Source: Acanthaster planci (taxonomy: Eukaryota; Echinodermata; Asteroidea; Valvatida; Acanthasteridae). From it: a stretch of DNA of 29,850 nt. The stretch's first letter is position 1. Every line of letters begins with the position of its first letter. The translations under genes and the position numbers were made by a program. Location: NCBI RefSeq assembly GCF_001949145.1, contig NW_019091837.1, forward strand, positions 2,748-32,597, in the 5' to 3' direction. Positions 19,454 through 29,229 of this stretch are shown here, one piece after another. Below the pieces are notes generated by a model. It did no database searches and was not told where the DNA came from. It saw only the letters and a list, made by a program, of their open reading frames with translations.

Positions 19454-19519
19454 AAACCATCAAGAAAATAACTTCCACGGCCAAGGGTTCTGATAAGGAC
19501 AGAATTTACACAGCCCCTA
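19454..19519 (+). CDS. mini-exon (phase 1-1), 66 bases, weak donor
   Basis: Acceptor TTTTTTTATATAAAG, possible donor CCCCTA|GTGAAT. The phase 1 frame reads TIKKITSTAKGSDKDRIYTA then P. If the weak donor is not used the frame ends in TGA at 19523. The end resembles the previous mini-exon (TFVPSG versus YTAPS), a hint that the two may share origin. Confidence 0.42.
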
Positions 19520-20669
19520 GTGAATGAACACGGAGTTATAAATATGTGGGTGATCCATGCAGGCGTGATCGTAGTTCTCTCTCTCTAATTCCACCTTGAA
19601 AAAGGAGTCATCAGCCTTTTGATTTATTGTTTTTCTTTAACCAATATCCAAGTTCTAATTCCATTAGAACTAATAAAAACTGACAAGCTTCAATTTAATT
19701 TTTTCTTTTGCTGGGAATGTCTTAAGAACATATCAATCTGAACCAATATTTTTTAACGTAGTTAAGGCAGAAAGTTGTGACCGAATATGGTAACATGGTA
19801 AATGTTATCCCAGTGCAGCTTCCCGAGGGATGTTAAGTATGTATTGGAAAGAAATGTTAAGGTTTTAGGAAGTATTTGCTGCTTATATTATGTCTTTGCT
19901 CAAGTCAAAATGAAATTTTCAGGTCAATCTTCAGTTTTTTTGTATCTTTAAAAGTGTTAAAGTGTGTGATGCTGTGATGGCTAAGTGACCATGTGAGGGT
20001 TTGAAGTGACTGTGGAAATCTCATACAGACAGATGCCTCCTTGGTCTGATTTGGCTGGCCTAGAAACATCCATCACCCTCTTGTTTGTTTTCCTTGTTTC
20101 CTATTGCAGCAGGACTTTTTACTTGTGTTCTGCTGACGTTAATTTATGTATCGTGTGGCGGGCAATTTGGTGTTAAGTGTGTTTTTGTCTGATGTACACA
20201 TCGGGAGGGTAAAACACCACCTAAATTTAAAATACATTTTACTACATAGCAGAACACAGACCACACAGTCTCTACCTACTGTGCAGACCTGCACGAAACC
20301 CTAGCAAGCCCTCCCCAAACTTTGGTTGTGGTTTTTCTTGTTGAAGTACACTGCCTAGACTTATACTTGAATTGTACTTCATGGTAGAATAGACCCTGCA
20401 AACCCCACCATGCAGGCACCACCCTCATCCATCACTCTATTTTCACTTAATTCTTTATTGTTCCATTGCATCATTGAAACCTTTGCAGAACTTATATACT
20501 GCAAAGCAGAATACAGACCTGTGACAATAAATGGTTCTTTGTATACCTACATGTACCTAACTTTGATATCTTTGACAAGCCATGACAGTATCGCTGCTCA
20601 TAGTTGTTTCACTGCATCACTGCAAAGTACTGCAAGTTCCACTTACTGAAATCATATTTCTTTCTACAG
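19520..20669. other. intron between mini-exons
   Basis: No coding evidence. A short open frame at 20410-20649 has no domain. The intron ends in a very good acceptor (ATATTTCTTTCTACAG). Confidence 0.5.
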
Positions 20670-20729
20670 GTTTGACCTCCACACATTCAAAATCCAAGAC
20701 AAAGCACTCTCTAATTTTTTCTCGAAAGG
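20670..20729 (+). CDS. mini-exon (phase 1-1), 60 bases
   Basis: Acceptor TTTCTTTCTACAG, donor CGAAAGG|GTAAGG. The phase 1 frame reads LTSTHSKSKTKHSLIFSRKG, again basic and Ser/Thr-rich. It would be the last of the linker mini-exons. Confidence 0.55.
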
Positions 20730-21040
20730 GTAAGGATTTTGTTTACATACCAGTAATGTCAAGTAATAGACCCATGTACTGACATAGCAATTTATGTTTG
20801 TTGTGGTGCATGATGGGAACAGTAGGGTTACAGTAACTTTTTTAGAAGTTAAACATCGTGAATAGGAAGCTTTGGCTCAGTTACCATTGATGATGAGACC
20901 CCTAGCCAGTATAAATACATGTACACGAATGTCATGTACATGTAGTAGTTTAACTTAACCACTTCATCACTCATTGATACTGTAATTAAATTACAGTACA
21001 CGTGTGATCGTGCTCATTCTGATTTTTGTTTATTTCACAG
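20730..21040. other. short intron with a perfect palindrome
   Basis: ACTGTAATT-A-AATTACAGT at 20979-20997 is a perfect inverted repeat about 45 bases before the next acceptor (TTTATTTCACAG). TACATGTA motifs occur near 20923 and 20937. No gene. Confidence 0.55.
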
Positions 21041-21153
21041 ATAGAGGTTATACTAGGTGGAAGGAAAGAGACACAGCTTGTGTCAGGAATGGTTTCAAAG
21101 ACTGGATAATGGACAAGACGCATACGGGGGCTAAAAGGGTCTTTGCCAGGCAA
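21041..21153 (+). CDS. exon: start of the conserved C-terminal domain
   Basis: The acceptor is TTTATTTCACAG. The phase 1 frame reads RGYTRWKERDTACVRNGFKD then WIMDKTHTGAKRVFARQ. Spaced aromatic residues (W..., F..WI) in a charged helix suggest a Myb/SANT- or trihelix-like DNA-binding start, the kind of tail seen at the end of animal SET/recombinase relatives. That link is from recall, not a search. The 3' end is ambiguous: a GC donor after 21149 (CAG|GCAAGT), which leads to a stop in the next exon, or a GT donor after 21153 (CAA|GTGTAT), which keeps the frame. I chose the second. Confidence 0.55.
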
Positions 21154-22042
21154 GTGTATTTGCTATGTTTGCAATGAAAAACGTTATGCCTAGGCTATTT
21201 TCAAATGTTTGTTCCAGTTATTTTGAAGATCTTAAAGATCATAACCCTGTATTTAAATGATAAAATCAGGACATAAAAGGATACCTCCCTAACCATTCGG
21301 AAAAATCCATGTAACTTTCCTATCATTCTGCAAAAATTGTTCAGTCTTACCTTAAGTTACTTTTTTGGTACAAAAGAAACAAATTACCTTCAAAACAGTG
21401 ATACATTTAGAAACTGAAGTTCTGGTGAAACGGTGATTTGTCACTAACCTGCGCTCTAACCTATGGAAGGTTTATAAATGTAGTACGTCTCGAGTACAGC
21501 TACATGTTCACATTTATTCCTGTGCGCATGTCATCATTCTGATAGAAATGCTAAAGATGAAAATGAGTGTTTTGTGTATCTGTCTGCAGTATATGAGGCA
21601 CATGTTTTATATGCATGTGGGATGCTTATGACTTGCTTTGTCACTCAGTATTCCCTGGTTTTAACATGCATGACCTCTCATGTACGTAGTTTCCAAATGA
21701 TTTAATTAACTTCTTTATTCATGCAACGTTGATCAGCACATAGGAGATAAACAGATGGCTGCACCCGGGCTACTTGTTATTTGTATGAGGGACTTGACAA
21801 GTTAGTGCTCTAATACATGAATATTCCCATGTGCACAGGGCAAAAAATCACCAAAATTATATACATGAATATTGTCTAATTGGGTGCTCCTAATTATTAG
21901 AGGAAATACACTGTGGATCATTTGCTTACTTTGAGCATGTCCATAAAGCAGTAAATGTACAAGGAGGTGAAAGTGGCATATATTCCGAGCCAAAAGGAGT
22001 TACACTGCATTTCTTATTTTATTACTTCCAATTCCAGGCAAG
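21154..22042. other. intron flanked by a 9-base direct repeat
   Basis: CCAGGCAAG occurs across the 5' splice site (21146-21154) and again across the 3' splice site (22034-22042). No gene inside. The minus-strand open frame at 21802-21993 has no domain. Confidence 0.6.
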
Positions 22043-22216
22043 GTCGAAGTTAAGCAATTTCTTCGTAAATTCCCCCACATCCTTGACCCAGCAGGGATCA
22101 CTACACCAGAGAAGATAGCTCTCATAAAGACAAAAGTTTTCAACGAAAGAGGAAAAGAAAGAAAAAGAGACCAAGAATTGGAAAAAAGGGACAGAGAGCG
22201 TTTTGTTACAAATTAG
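22043..22216 (+). CDS. last exon: basic C-terminal domain, ends in TAG
   Basis: It is preceded by a T-rich tract and CCAATTCCAGGCAAG. The phase 0 frame reads VEVKQFLRKFPHILDPAGIT, then TPEKIALIKTKVFNERGKER and a Lys/Arg/Glu-rich helix ending RERFVTN and TAG at 22214. This looks like the second half of a small helical domain followed by a basic tail that could be a nuclear signal. If the CAG at 22035-22037 is the acceptor instead, the domain needs a phase 1 donor that was not found. The poly(A) signal at 22330 supports this as the gene end. Confidence 0.6.
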   Translation, partial: VEVKQFLRKFPHILDPAGITTPEKIALIKTKVFNERGKERKRDQELEKRDRERFVTN

Positions 22217-22329
22217 CACATTTCCATATTAGCACACCAGTTTAGGGTGCTTTTGAAAAACAGGTGGATGAACCAAAATTTTCCTTTTTAAATGAAAGTA
22301 CTGATCTCCATAGGGCATGTAGCTCTGTG

Positions 22330-22335
22330 AATAAA
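22330..22335 (+). promoter_or_regulatory. AATAAA poly(A) signal after the last exon
   Basis: A canonical hexamer 114 bases after the TAG at 22214-22216. The distance is typical of a short animal 3' untranslated region. Chance AATAAA is common in AT-rich DNA, so support comes mainly from position. Confidence 0.45.
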
Positions 22336-22563
22336 GCCACTGCGCCGCCATGTTGAGCTAGTCAATACAGTATGCCAGGTGTGTTGCGATCACAGATCAA
22401 CCCATTGTTCGTTTGCAAATACCAGGGAAGGAATTTCGTCATCTGAGGAGCAAGGCCACTTTGGCCTTAAAAACATTAAACTTTTCATGGCACCAAAGCA
22501 TTCATTAACGCATCAAGGCCAGTGGATATGTTAAATCCTCATCCCAGAAAGCAGGCATCTTTA

Positions 22564-22950
22564 ATCAAGTCTCTGTAGATGACATAAGAATTGTTATGTT
22601 TCGGTCACAGATAAGGCAGAATGATTGTGTTATAAACAAAATCTACCTTGGTGTAAAGGGCTCCTAATAACTGAAACGTAATTTCAACTAATTATATTTT
22701 CAGCAATAATCAAGTCTCTGTAGATGACATAAGAATTGTTATGTTTCAGTCACTGATAATGCTGAATGGTTGTATTTTAAACAAAATCTACTTTAGTGTA
22801 ACAGGCTCTTGATAACTGAAACCTAATTTCAACTAATTATATTTTCAGCACGCATCTTAATCATGTCTCTGTAGATGGTATAAGAAATAATGATGTTTCA
22901 ATCACAGATAATGTAGGAGAGTGATGTATAATGGTTGAACCATAGATTTT
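22564..22950. repeat. ~148-bp tandem repeat, three copies
   Basis: ATCAAGTCTCTGTAGATGAC starts at 22564 and 22709, and a diverged form (ATCATGTCTCTGTAGATGGT) at 22860. The second and third units are each preceded by AACTAATTATATTTTCAGCA. The first two are very similar, and the third decays after about 70 bases. Confidence 0.9.
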
Positions 22951-23512
22951 GATTATTCAAAGTTGATTACCACTTCAAACTTTTTGTTTGTTACCAACCC
23001 AGTTCCCTGTAGACAGTTGTTCGGAATTGTATGTGAACTTCATTTAATAACTTTACAGTAATCTGATAACTTAAGAAATGGTCCCTGAATATGTAACTGC
23101 AGTCTTAAGTTAAATATTGAATATTATCGTTAAGCAAATTGGTAGCATATTGTACAGTGTGTATGCTGAAATGTCAGGTTTCTTAGCTTACAGTGTGTTT
23201 GACAGCTACTTATTAATTGTACATGTTTACCAGGCTGCTGCACTGTTAAAAACATTGTGCATGAGCATGATCTGTATGTGCATCAGCAAATCAAGTTTAC
23301 TTCAGTAGAGATAAATTTGTTATCTCATGAATGTGAGTAGAACATGGAATAATGTAGGGTGTCTGTGTCCCATATGTCACTTAGCCTTAGGCCTCATGTC
23401 ATGGAACGTGGAAGCAATACTATTCTGTGTGCTACTTGCACTCAAGGGATACAAGATGTATTAAGTGTTATTCTAGAAATCACTTGTTTTATTTTTGTTC
23501 CCTCTTTTTATG
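22951..23512. other. non-coding stretch
   Basis: I see no gene or strong repeat. Short open frames at 23117-23308 and 23359-23544 show no domains. Confidence 0.5.
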
Positions 23513-23735
23513 GTATTCAAAAACTTAATAATTGCCTGTTATGAAACCAGCATTCAACTACTGGAACAACTACTAGGAATATTAGTGATATACTTTCAGT
23601 ATTTGGAAACATACAAATACAACTGGAATGGGAAGTAAAATAAGAGAACCAATAGGACTACACACTCAAAAATGAGGTTGTTGGAACCAGACGTTATACC
23701 AACCAACATAATTTGACTGTTGAAGAATGTATCTA
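23513..23735. repeat. diverged segmental duplication, copy 1
   Basis: It aligns with 24281-24520. Shared runs include TTGCCTGTTATGAAACCAGC versus TTACCTGTTGTGAAACCAGC, then CATTCAA, GAATATTAGT, AGAACCAATA and GACTGTTGAA versus TACTGTTGAA. The spacing is about 770 bases. Confidence 0.8.
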
Positions 23736-24280
23736 AAAGTTTTCAGTGCACTCCTGTCGGCCATCCCCATTCATTACTATTTTGAAATTTTGTGAACACG
23801 TTCAAAACTAGTGGTGTATTCCAAAAACAGTTTGCAATTCTCAAACTTGATCTATCTATAGGTTTGCTTCAGCATTTCCAGAGTATAATTATCAATTTGT
23901 TGATTGCTGCTGATGCTACATTGTGAGCATACATATTAGGGCATTCTGCCACAGCAAATCTTCACCCTAGAAACTCTTTAATGAGGTTATTTTTAAAATG
24001 TTGGTTGCTCCAGTCTGGTTCTCAGTGTCTGAAATCTAAATTTGAATGGATGTAAGCTGCTACAATTTGATGCAAAAGTCCCGTTCTCAACTTGAAGCAG
24101 ACTGTTCTAAACTCTGTGCATGCACCACATTCATGTGTGTGTTCATGTATTCCGTGTTCCAATTGCACTAATGGGATACTTTTGACAAGGCCAACTGACA
24201 AAAGGACATACATGTATTATGAGATGTTTTTAAAATCGCCAAATTTTTTTACTTACATGTATGTTCCTTCTTTTTTACAG

Positions 24281-24520
24281 TATACAAAAACTCAAGTATT
24301 ACCTGTTGTGAAACCAGCATTCAATTTCTGAAACACAATTAGAGATGTGAATATTAGTCATGTTCTTACTGTTTAGTGATCTGTGAGATTCGGTATTTTG
24401 AAACATTATACAAATTTGAATAGAAGGGGAGTAAAAATAAAAGAACCAATAAACATTAATTAACGAGGCCTCAAAACCAGACATTACCACCTATCTTTTT
24501 ACTGTTGAAAAAGTTATTTC
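24281..24520. repeat. diverged segmental duplication, copy 2
   Basis: Second copy of 23513-23735, with more indels. It is preceded by a pyrimidine-rich tract ending ACAG (24280), but the sequence after it has early stops, so I do not call an exon. Confidence 0.8.
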
Positions 24521-24786
24521 AAGGTTGTCACAAAAGTTGATGGCAAGTTCCCATGCTGCCAGATATCAAAGTTAAGCACCTTCCTACTTCTTGTTATTGC
24601 CCCACACACACACACCCAGTCCAATAGTTTCAATTCTTTTTCCCCCTATTTTTGTTAAACCCCACACACACACGGACTGGACATAGGACGTACAGTTGAC
24701 ACTCAAGCCCCTTTGCCACACCCCAATGAGATTCCACTAAAATTTCATCCAATGCAGCATCACTTACTGGTCTTATACATGTACAT
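24521..24786. other. non-coding stretch with two short CA runs
   Basis: CCCCACACACACACACCC (24600) and CCCCACACACACACGG (24660) flank a T-rich segment. CCAGTCC after the first and GGACTGG after the second are inverted. No gene. Confidence 0.6.
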
Positions 24787-26250
24787 AAAGCCTACTTAAC
24801 TGTAAAATGTTGAAAGGGAGTGTATTGATTCCCATCTCGTTTTTGGAAACAAACAAATGTACAAACATCTATTCAAATGTTTCATTGTTCAATAAAACTG
24901 ATGTTTCAATGCAAGATGTAGTCAACGTACGTCCGGGTTTTACTCGGTACAAGTTTTTCAGTTATTGGTCATCTTAAGGGGGTGTTATACATTAAAGCCC
25001 ACTTAACTGAAATTTTGAAAGGGAGTGTATTGCTCCCCAACCCCCATATGTGAACAATAAACAAACACCCCCGCACCCCAATAAAGAATGCATTTCTCCG
25101 AGCTATCAAGTTGTGCTTTTTCGTGACCTATTTGGCGAAAATGGCCTACTGCCTGGGAACTGATGGTTATCCCCTTCAAAATTTCTCACAATGTCACCAT
25201 GCGGTCTGTAGTGTGTGTTACCCCCTTAATTGATGGGTTACTCAAGTGCTATTGCATTCGCCTGTTAAGCAATATTCTTGCACCGACAGAGATAGAGGGG
25301 CAAATGACGGGTAAGGTCACGGAGCTAACCTTTCCAGAAATTCTGGGTTTCCAATTTGAACAGAAACACCTACGCACTGAACCATGTCTTCCCCTGAATG
25401 GCCTCAGTTGTCTGGGAAGGTGTGGATAATTTTGTTTAAAAACATGCATTTTTAATGCATTGAAACAAATTGGAAATGGAGGGTTTTCATACATTGAAGC
25501 ACAATATAACGAAGAAAAATTGTATTTTAGAAAAATTCACTGCAGCCACACTTTAAGCCTATACTAAACTGTAAAATTTTAAAGGCTGTATATTTTTCCC
25601 CCACTTCTCATTTGAAAACAAACAGCCCCAACATCCCCAGCAAACAAACGTGCATTCACGTGAAAGCAAGCTGGACTTTTTCATGTAAATTTGACGAATA
25701 TGCCCCTCCCCCTCTCCAGGAACCGCTTCCCCTGCCCTCTTTCGGAATTTGGGATGTTTATTGGAAGGTGTCTCCAGGCAGTCTCTAGTGTCTTATTTGA
25801 CGGGTTACTTTAGTATAGGCACAGGCCTGTTTGGCGAAATTCTTTAACCAACAGAGGAGACAAACCGTGCAATCATGGGGTTAAACTGGACATGAGTTTC
25901 AGATAACTCTCACGATTAAAAAAAAGAATATAAAATGTTGTCCTCAACAGTGGGTTGTTCTCTTTTGGTCCGCAATCAAATTGGAATCCCTCCTTCAGTG
26001 TCCATATGCCACCTCTGCCCCCCTGCCTCCCAAGACAGCTTATGAACATTTATACAATGCGGCAAATACAAACTGCCTTGTGTTTCAGTACAAACTGTCT
26101 TGGTCAAAGTTGGTCAACACATGAAAAGTTTTTGATGTTTTAAGTCATCTTAAGGGGGTCTTATGCATTGAGCTTACATTTATACTGTGAAATTGTAATT
26201 TTAAAAGGGGATGTATCCCCTCCTTGAAAAGACTGCATTTAAGTTCAACA
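24787..26250. repeat. degenerate interspersed repeat, four copies
   Basis: A motif of the form AAGCC(T/C)ACTTAACTGTAAA followed by TTGAAAGGGAGTGTATTG and a C-rich run recurs near 24787, 24995, 25554 and 26170, with increasing decay. TCATCTTAAGGGGGT precedes the second (24969) and fourth (26147) copies. Segments near 25200-25290 and 25780-25860 also align (GTCTSTAGTGT..., GACGGGTTACT versus GATGGGTTACT). The array is an old, nested tandem duplication. Open frames inside it (for example 25163-25429) have no recognisable domain. Confidence 0.72.
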
Positions 26251-27900
26251 ATATTAAGCAAGCTGAATTTCGTGCGGTTGACCGCTATCCCTTGGTCGCA
26301 TTAAGACATGTTTTTACTCGATCAGTCGATGCAAGAGCGCATAATATGAATGATTGGTCAACACTGAAGTGTAGTCACCGTACTTGTGTACGATTTCTTA
26401 AGCTGCCTTTAGGTCCAGGAATTCCTTTGAGATGTAACACCAAAAAATATTTTTTTTTCTTTTAATGAAGGAAAATGACAATTAACTTTCTATCTAAGGG
26501 TCCACTTTGCACGTTTGAAAAGAAAGGGTTTGTATTGTCAAGCCCAACACTGAATGCCTATGGTGGCACGTACAGCCCATAAATGATGCGAAATGGTTTA
26601 TTTAAGTAAAACTTGTAACATCGGCAGAAGTCACCAGTCACATAATATATATTTTCAACCCTCAACATAAGGTTTCCATTAAAAAGAAAAGGAATTATCT
26701 CTTCAACCATTCCCTGCATTTTATAACTTTTGAAAACAAAACCACCGTTGTCTAAAATAAACTTTCAGAATTTAGCTAGTGCAGTAAAGTGTTTTACTTT
26801 GCTCAACCCTTAGGTGCTGAACATGTATAGCGTTTGGCTTAATGAATTTGAGAGTATGCTAGCTTGGACAGTGCCTCAACCTCCAAAACATAAACATGGT
26901 CTCATGTTTCCAGAATTGACTTGGATGTCAAACAATTAAAAAAACACTATTATTTTGTCAATAACTGGAACTTCTCATAACCTATAAGCACTTGGAATTG
27001 TATCTATATAATACACATTTTCAAACAATGTTTGCTAAAAAATGAAAACAATAGTCTTTTGAACACTATTTGTCAACTTTTCCTCTGTATTGTCAAGTGA
27101 CCATGGGCATTTCAGTATGTTACTTGATGATGGGCACTTTCACCTGTTTTGGATGTACAGGAAATATGGGAGATATCAATTAAAATACTTGAAAAGAATG
27201 CTTATAAATGATCACATCTCAAAAATTACCATGTAACTTATATCTAAAATTTGACTTTGCAGCTGCTGATGGTTAATTTACACTTGCTGCATGTTATGCA
27301 TATATCTGCCTCGAAAATGAAAATCAGAAGAGTCTATACCAATGGTAGTGAAACATACAATAAATATCCTGACTGAACAGAACTTGAACCACTTATTATA
27401 ACAAGTCGTTTGTACAATTGGTAAATCTTTACCATAGAAATGTTAAAGGGACGCTTGAGAGAAAATACAACAGTCCTGCAGCACTGCTTTCAGGATCTGA
27501 ACCGTCTATTGCTGACTTGGAAAAAATAGAAAACCAGTCACAGTATTGCTGCAAGCTAGGAAAGTGGTTAAATAAAGAGCATTAGCCACAAATGACGGAT
27601 ACAAAACTGAAGGGCAGCTTTCCCTTCCTCAAGAACTTACTACCATTATGTGTCTTCTGCAAACATCTTATTCTCTCCCCCACCCCCAAAAAAGCCAACA
27701 AACTACTCAATTCAAAGGCTTAAATAACTGGGCAATTTCATCCCAAAGTGGATAAGCATGTAAATCGTTCTTTATCTTTATCTAATTTGGTTCCTGACAA
27801 AGTCTTGATACTTCTATACTGTGTTATACTTGAAGATGTGCAGTGCAGTTTTGATTGCTGTGGTGATCAGTCCTTTTCCTGGACTTTTTTGTGCTTTTAG
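26251..27900. other. non-coding stretch
   Basis: No gene or strong repeat recognised. It is AT-rich with many stops in all frames. A C-run (CTCCCCCACCCCC) lies near 27677. Confidence 0.5.
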
Positions 27901-28004
27901 GAAAATCCCCAGTTGAAAGTAGACAGCTTCCTTCTCAGCCTCAGTCCTCATCTGTCTTGCATTCACTGGTGCCAACTGTTTTGGCTGCATCTGTATCTCA
28001 CTGA
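27901..28004 (+). CDS. possible terminal exon (phase 1 entry, ends TGA)
   Basis: A pyrimidine-rich acceptor (CTGGACTTTTTTGTGCTTTTAG) is followed in phase 1 by KSPVESRQLPSQPQSSSVLH and 13 further residues to TGA (28002). It is Ser/Pro/Gln-rich with no domain. The entry phase matches the mini-exons upstream, so it could be an alternative last exon, but it lies 5.7 kb beyond the poly(A) signal. Confidence 0.22.
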
Positions 28005-29229
28005 CAAAAAGACATACACCTATGTGATGAATTTCTAAAATAATTTCTGCTTGGAAGTCTGTAAAACGTAATAATTAACTGCACTATAATTGCAAAAAAT
28101 TTAATTGGTCATTAATTATACTTTTCAATCGGTATGCACATGAAATATTACATAATTTGAACACAGACTGCACTTTGAACTCCTATAATTCATATTGATG
28201 AAAAAAATAATCTTCTTTAGTGTCCTCAGAATCAAGTGGACTTCGGTCATTAATTCAGGTTTTCAAAAAATTAATGAATGGGGATGACTTTTGTTCAATG
28301 CAGGTGAACTACATGTATTGATGACACTGTGTAGGCGTACATTTGCTCTACTTACCTATGACTAGTAAATGTAGTATGAGTCGAGACAACCATGCAGTTG
28401 TTGCAGGAGTAGTATGATGACAAGAAGGCTTCCAACCGGGAGTATCAAGATACAGCATGAAATTATGTTTTCCATAGTTAATTTTTTTTGTCGTGGACTA
28501 CATCCTATGCAAACAGAACGCTGTTGCTGGTTTGTTTCCCACTCAATATTATCAACATGGAGAAACAAACTGTCTCTGTTTGATGGCAACGATACAGAGA
28601 GATCATCACCAGACTATGATATGACATTCCAATTATGCCTAGGCCTACCAGGAGTTGTTTCAGGGAGAGGTTGAGTAGAGTGCCTTGTATTTTCTTGCAT
28701 TTTCTGCAATTTTTCGATGTTCGCTCACAATGAGCACGTCATTAGCCCAGATTTATAATCCACACGCTCGTGTGTGCAAGCTAGGTTTAGGCGCGGGCTA
28801 AAACTACATACATAAATGCACAGACCTCCAGATCCTATTCAAAACTACAGAGTTTTTCGTGATCTGCGGGGCACCCGACTATAATCCAAACTTAAGGGCA
28901 AAATTTACGCATAGTCGAATAATTCAAGCCACAATATTCTATGAAGCAATTTACAGTCAACTCTTTAAAAAATATCCTACATACTTAATCTAGAACATGA
29001 AGAATAAATACGATAAAGATGCAACACTGAAAGGAAAGAGGACCAAGAACTAACGAGAAAAAAAAGGGAACACAGTTTGAGAGCACTAATGCGTCACAAG
29101 CAGGACGCAAATCATAAGCGCGCTGAAATCTATCGCTTGCCTATACTTTGGAAAATCACGAAAATACATGACTTGAGGTTGGGCAGAAACACTCGGCGAC
29201 GACGAATTTAATTTTTTTTTCGGGCGCCG
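28005..29229. other. non-coding stretch with a compound hairpin
   Basis: TTAGCCC (28742) and GGGCTAA (28795) close a 60-base palindromic segment that contains CACACG-CT-CGTGTG. A minus-strand open frame at 28362-28589 encodes one hydrophobic run (IISCCILILPVGSLLVIILL) but no recognisable family, so it is not called as a gene. Confidence 0.5.

Larger units (their letters stand above)
6286..22216 (+). pseudogene. multi-exon SET domain - zinc finger - tyrosine recombinase gene, probably a decayed copy
   Basis: At least thirteen exon-like segments lie on one strand in a sensible order: KMT5A-like SET parts (6286-6410, 6892-7102), an acidic repeat exon (7888-8556), linkers (10563-10619, 12372-12400), the zinc finger/recombinase exon (14010-15619), five mini-exons (16388-20729), and a C-terminal domain (21041-21153, 22043-22216). 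Most have clear acceptor and donor sites. Phases join as 0, 1, 1, 0, then a run of phase 1 junctions. A Crypton-like recombinase could cut and join DNA in the nucleus, and a SET domain would methylate lysine. The copy is damaged: the front SET exon is missing, the acidic exon shifts frame twice, and the recombinase exon has one TGA and three frame changes. It could instead be two genes (SET to about 8556; recombinase from about 9.8 kb). Unity is inferred, not shown. Confidence 0.6.

Noticed and set aside
25163-25429. 88-codon open frame on the + strand
   Set aside because: It lies inside a degenerate repeat array, shows no domain, and the aligned repeat segment at 25.75-25.86 kb does not keep the frame.
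28362-28589. Minus-strand frame with a hydrophobic segment
   Set aside because: There is one possible membrane helix, but no recognisable family, no splice or promoter support and ordinary AT-rich composition.
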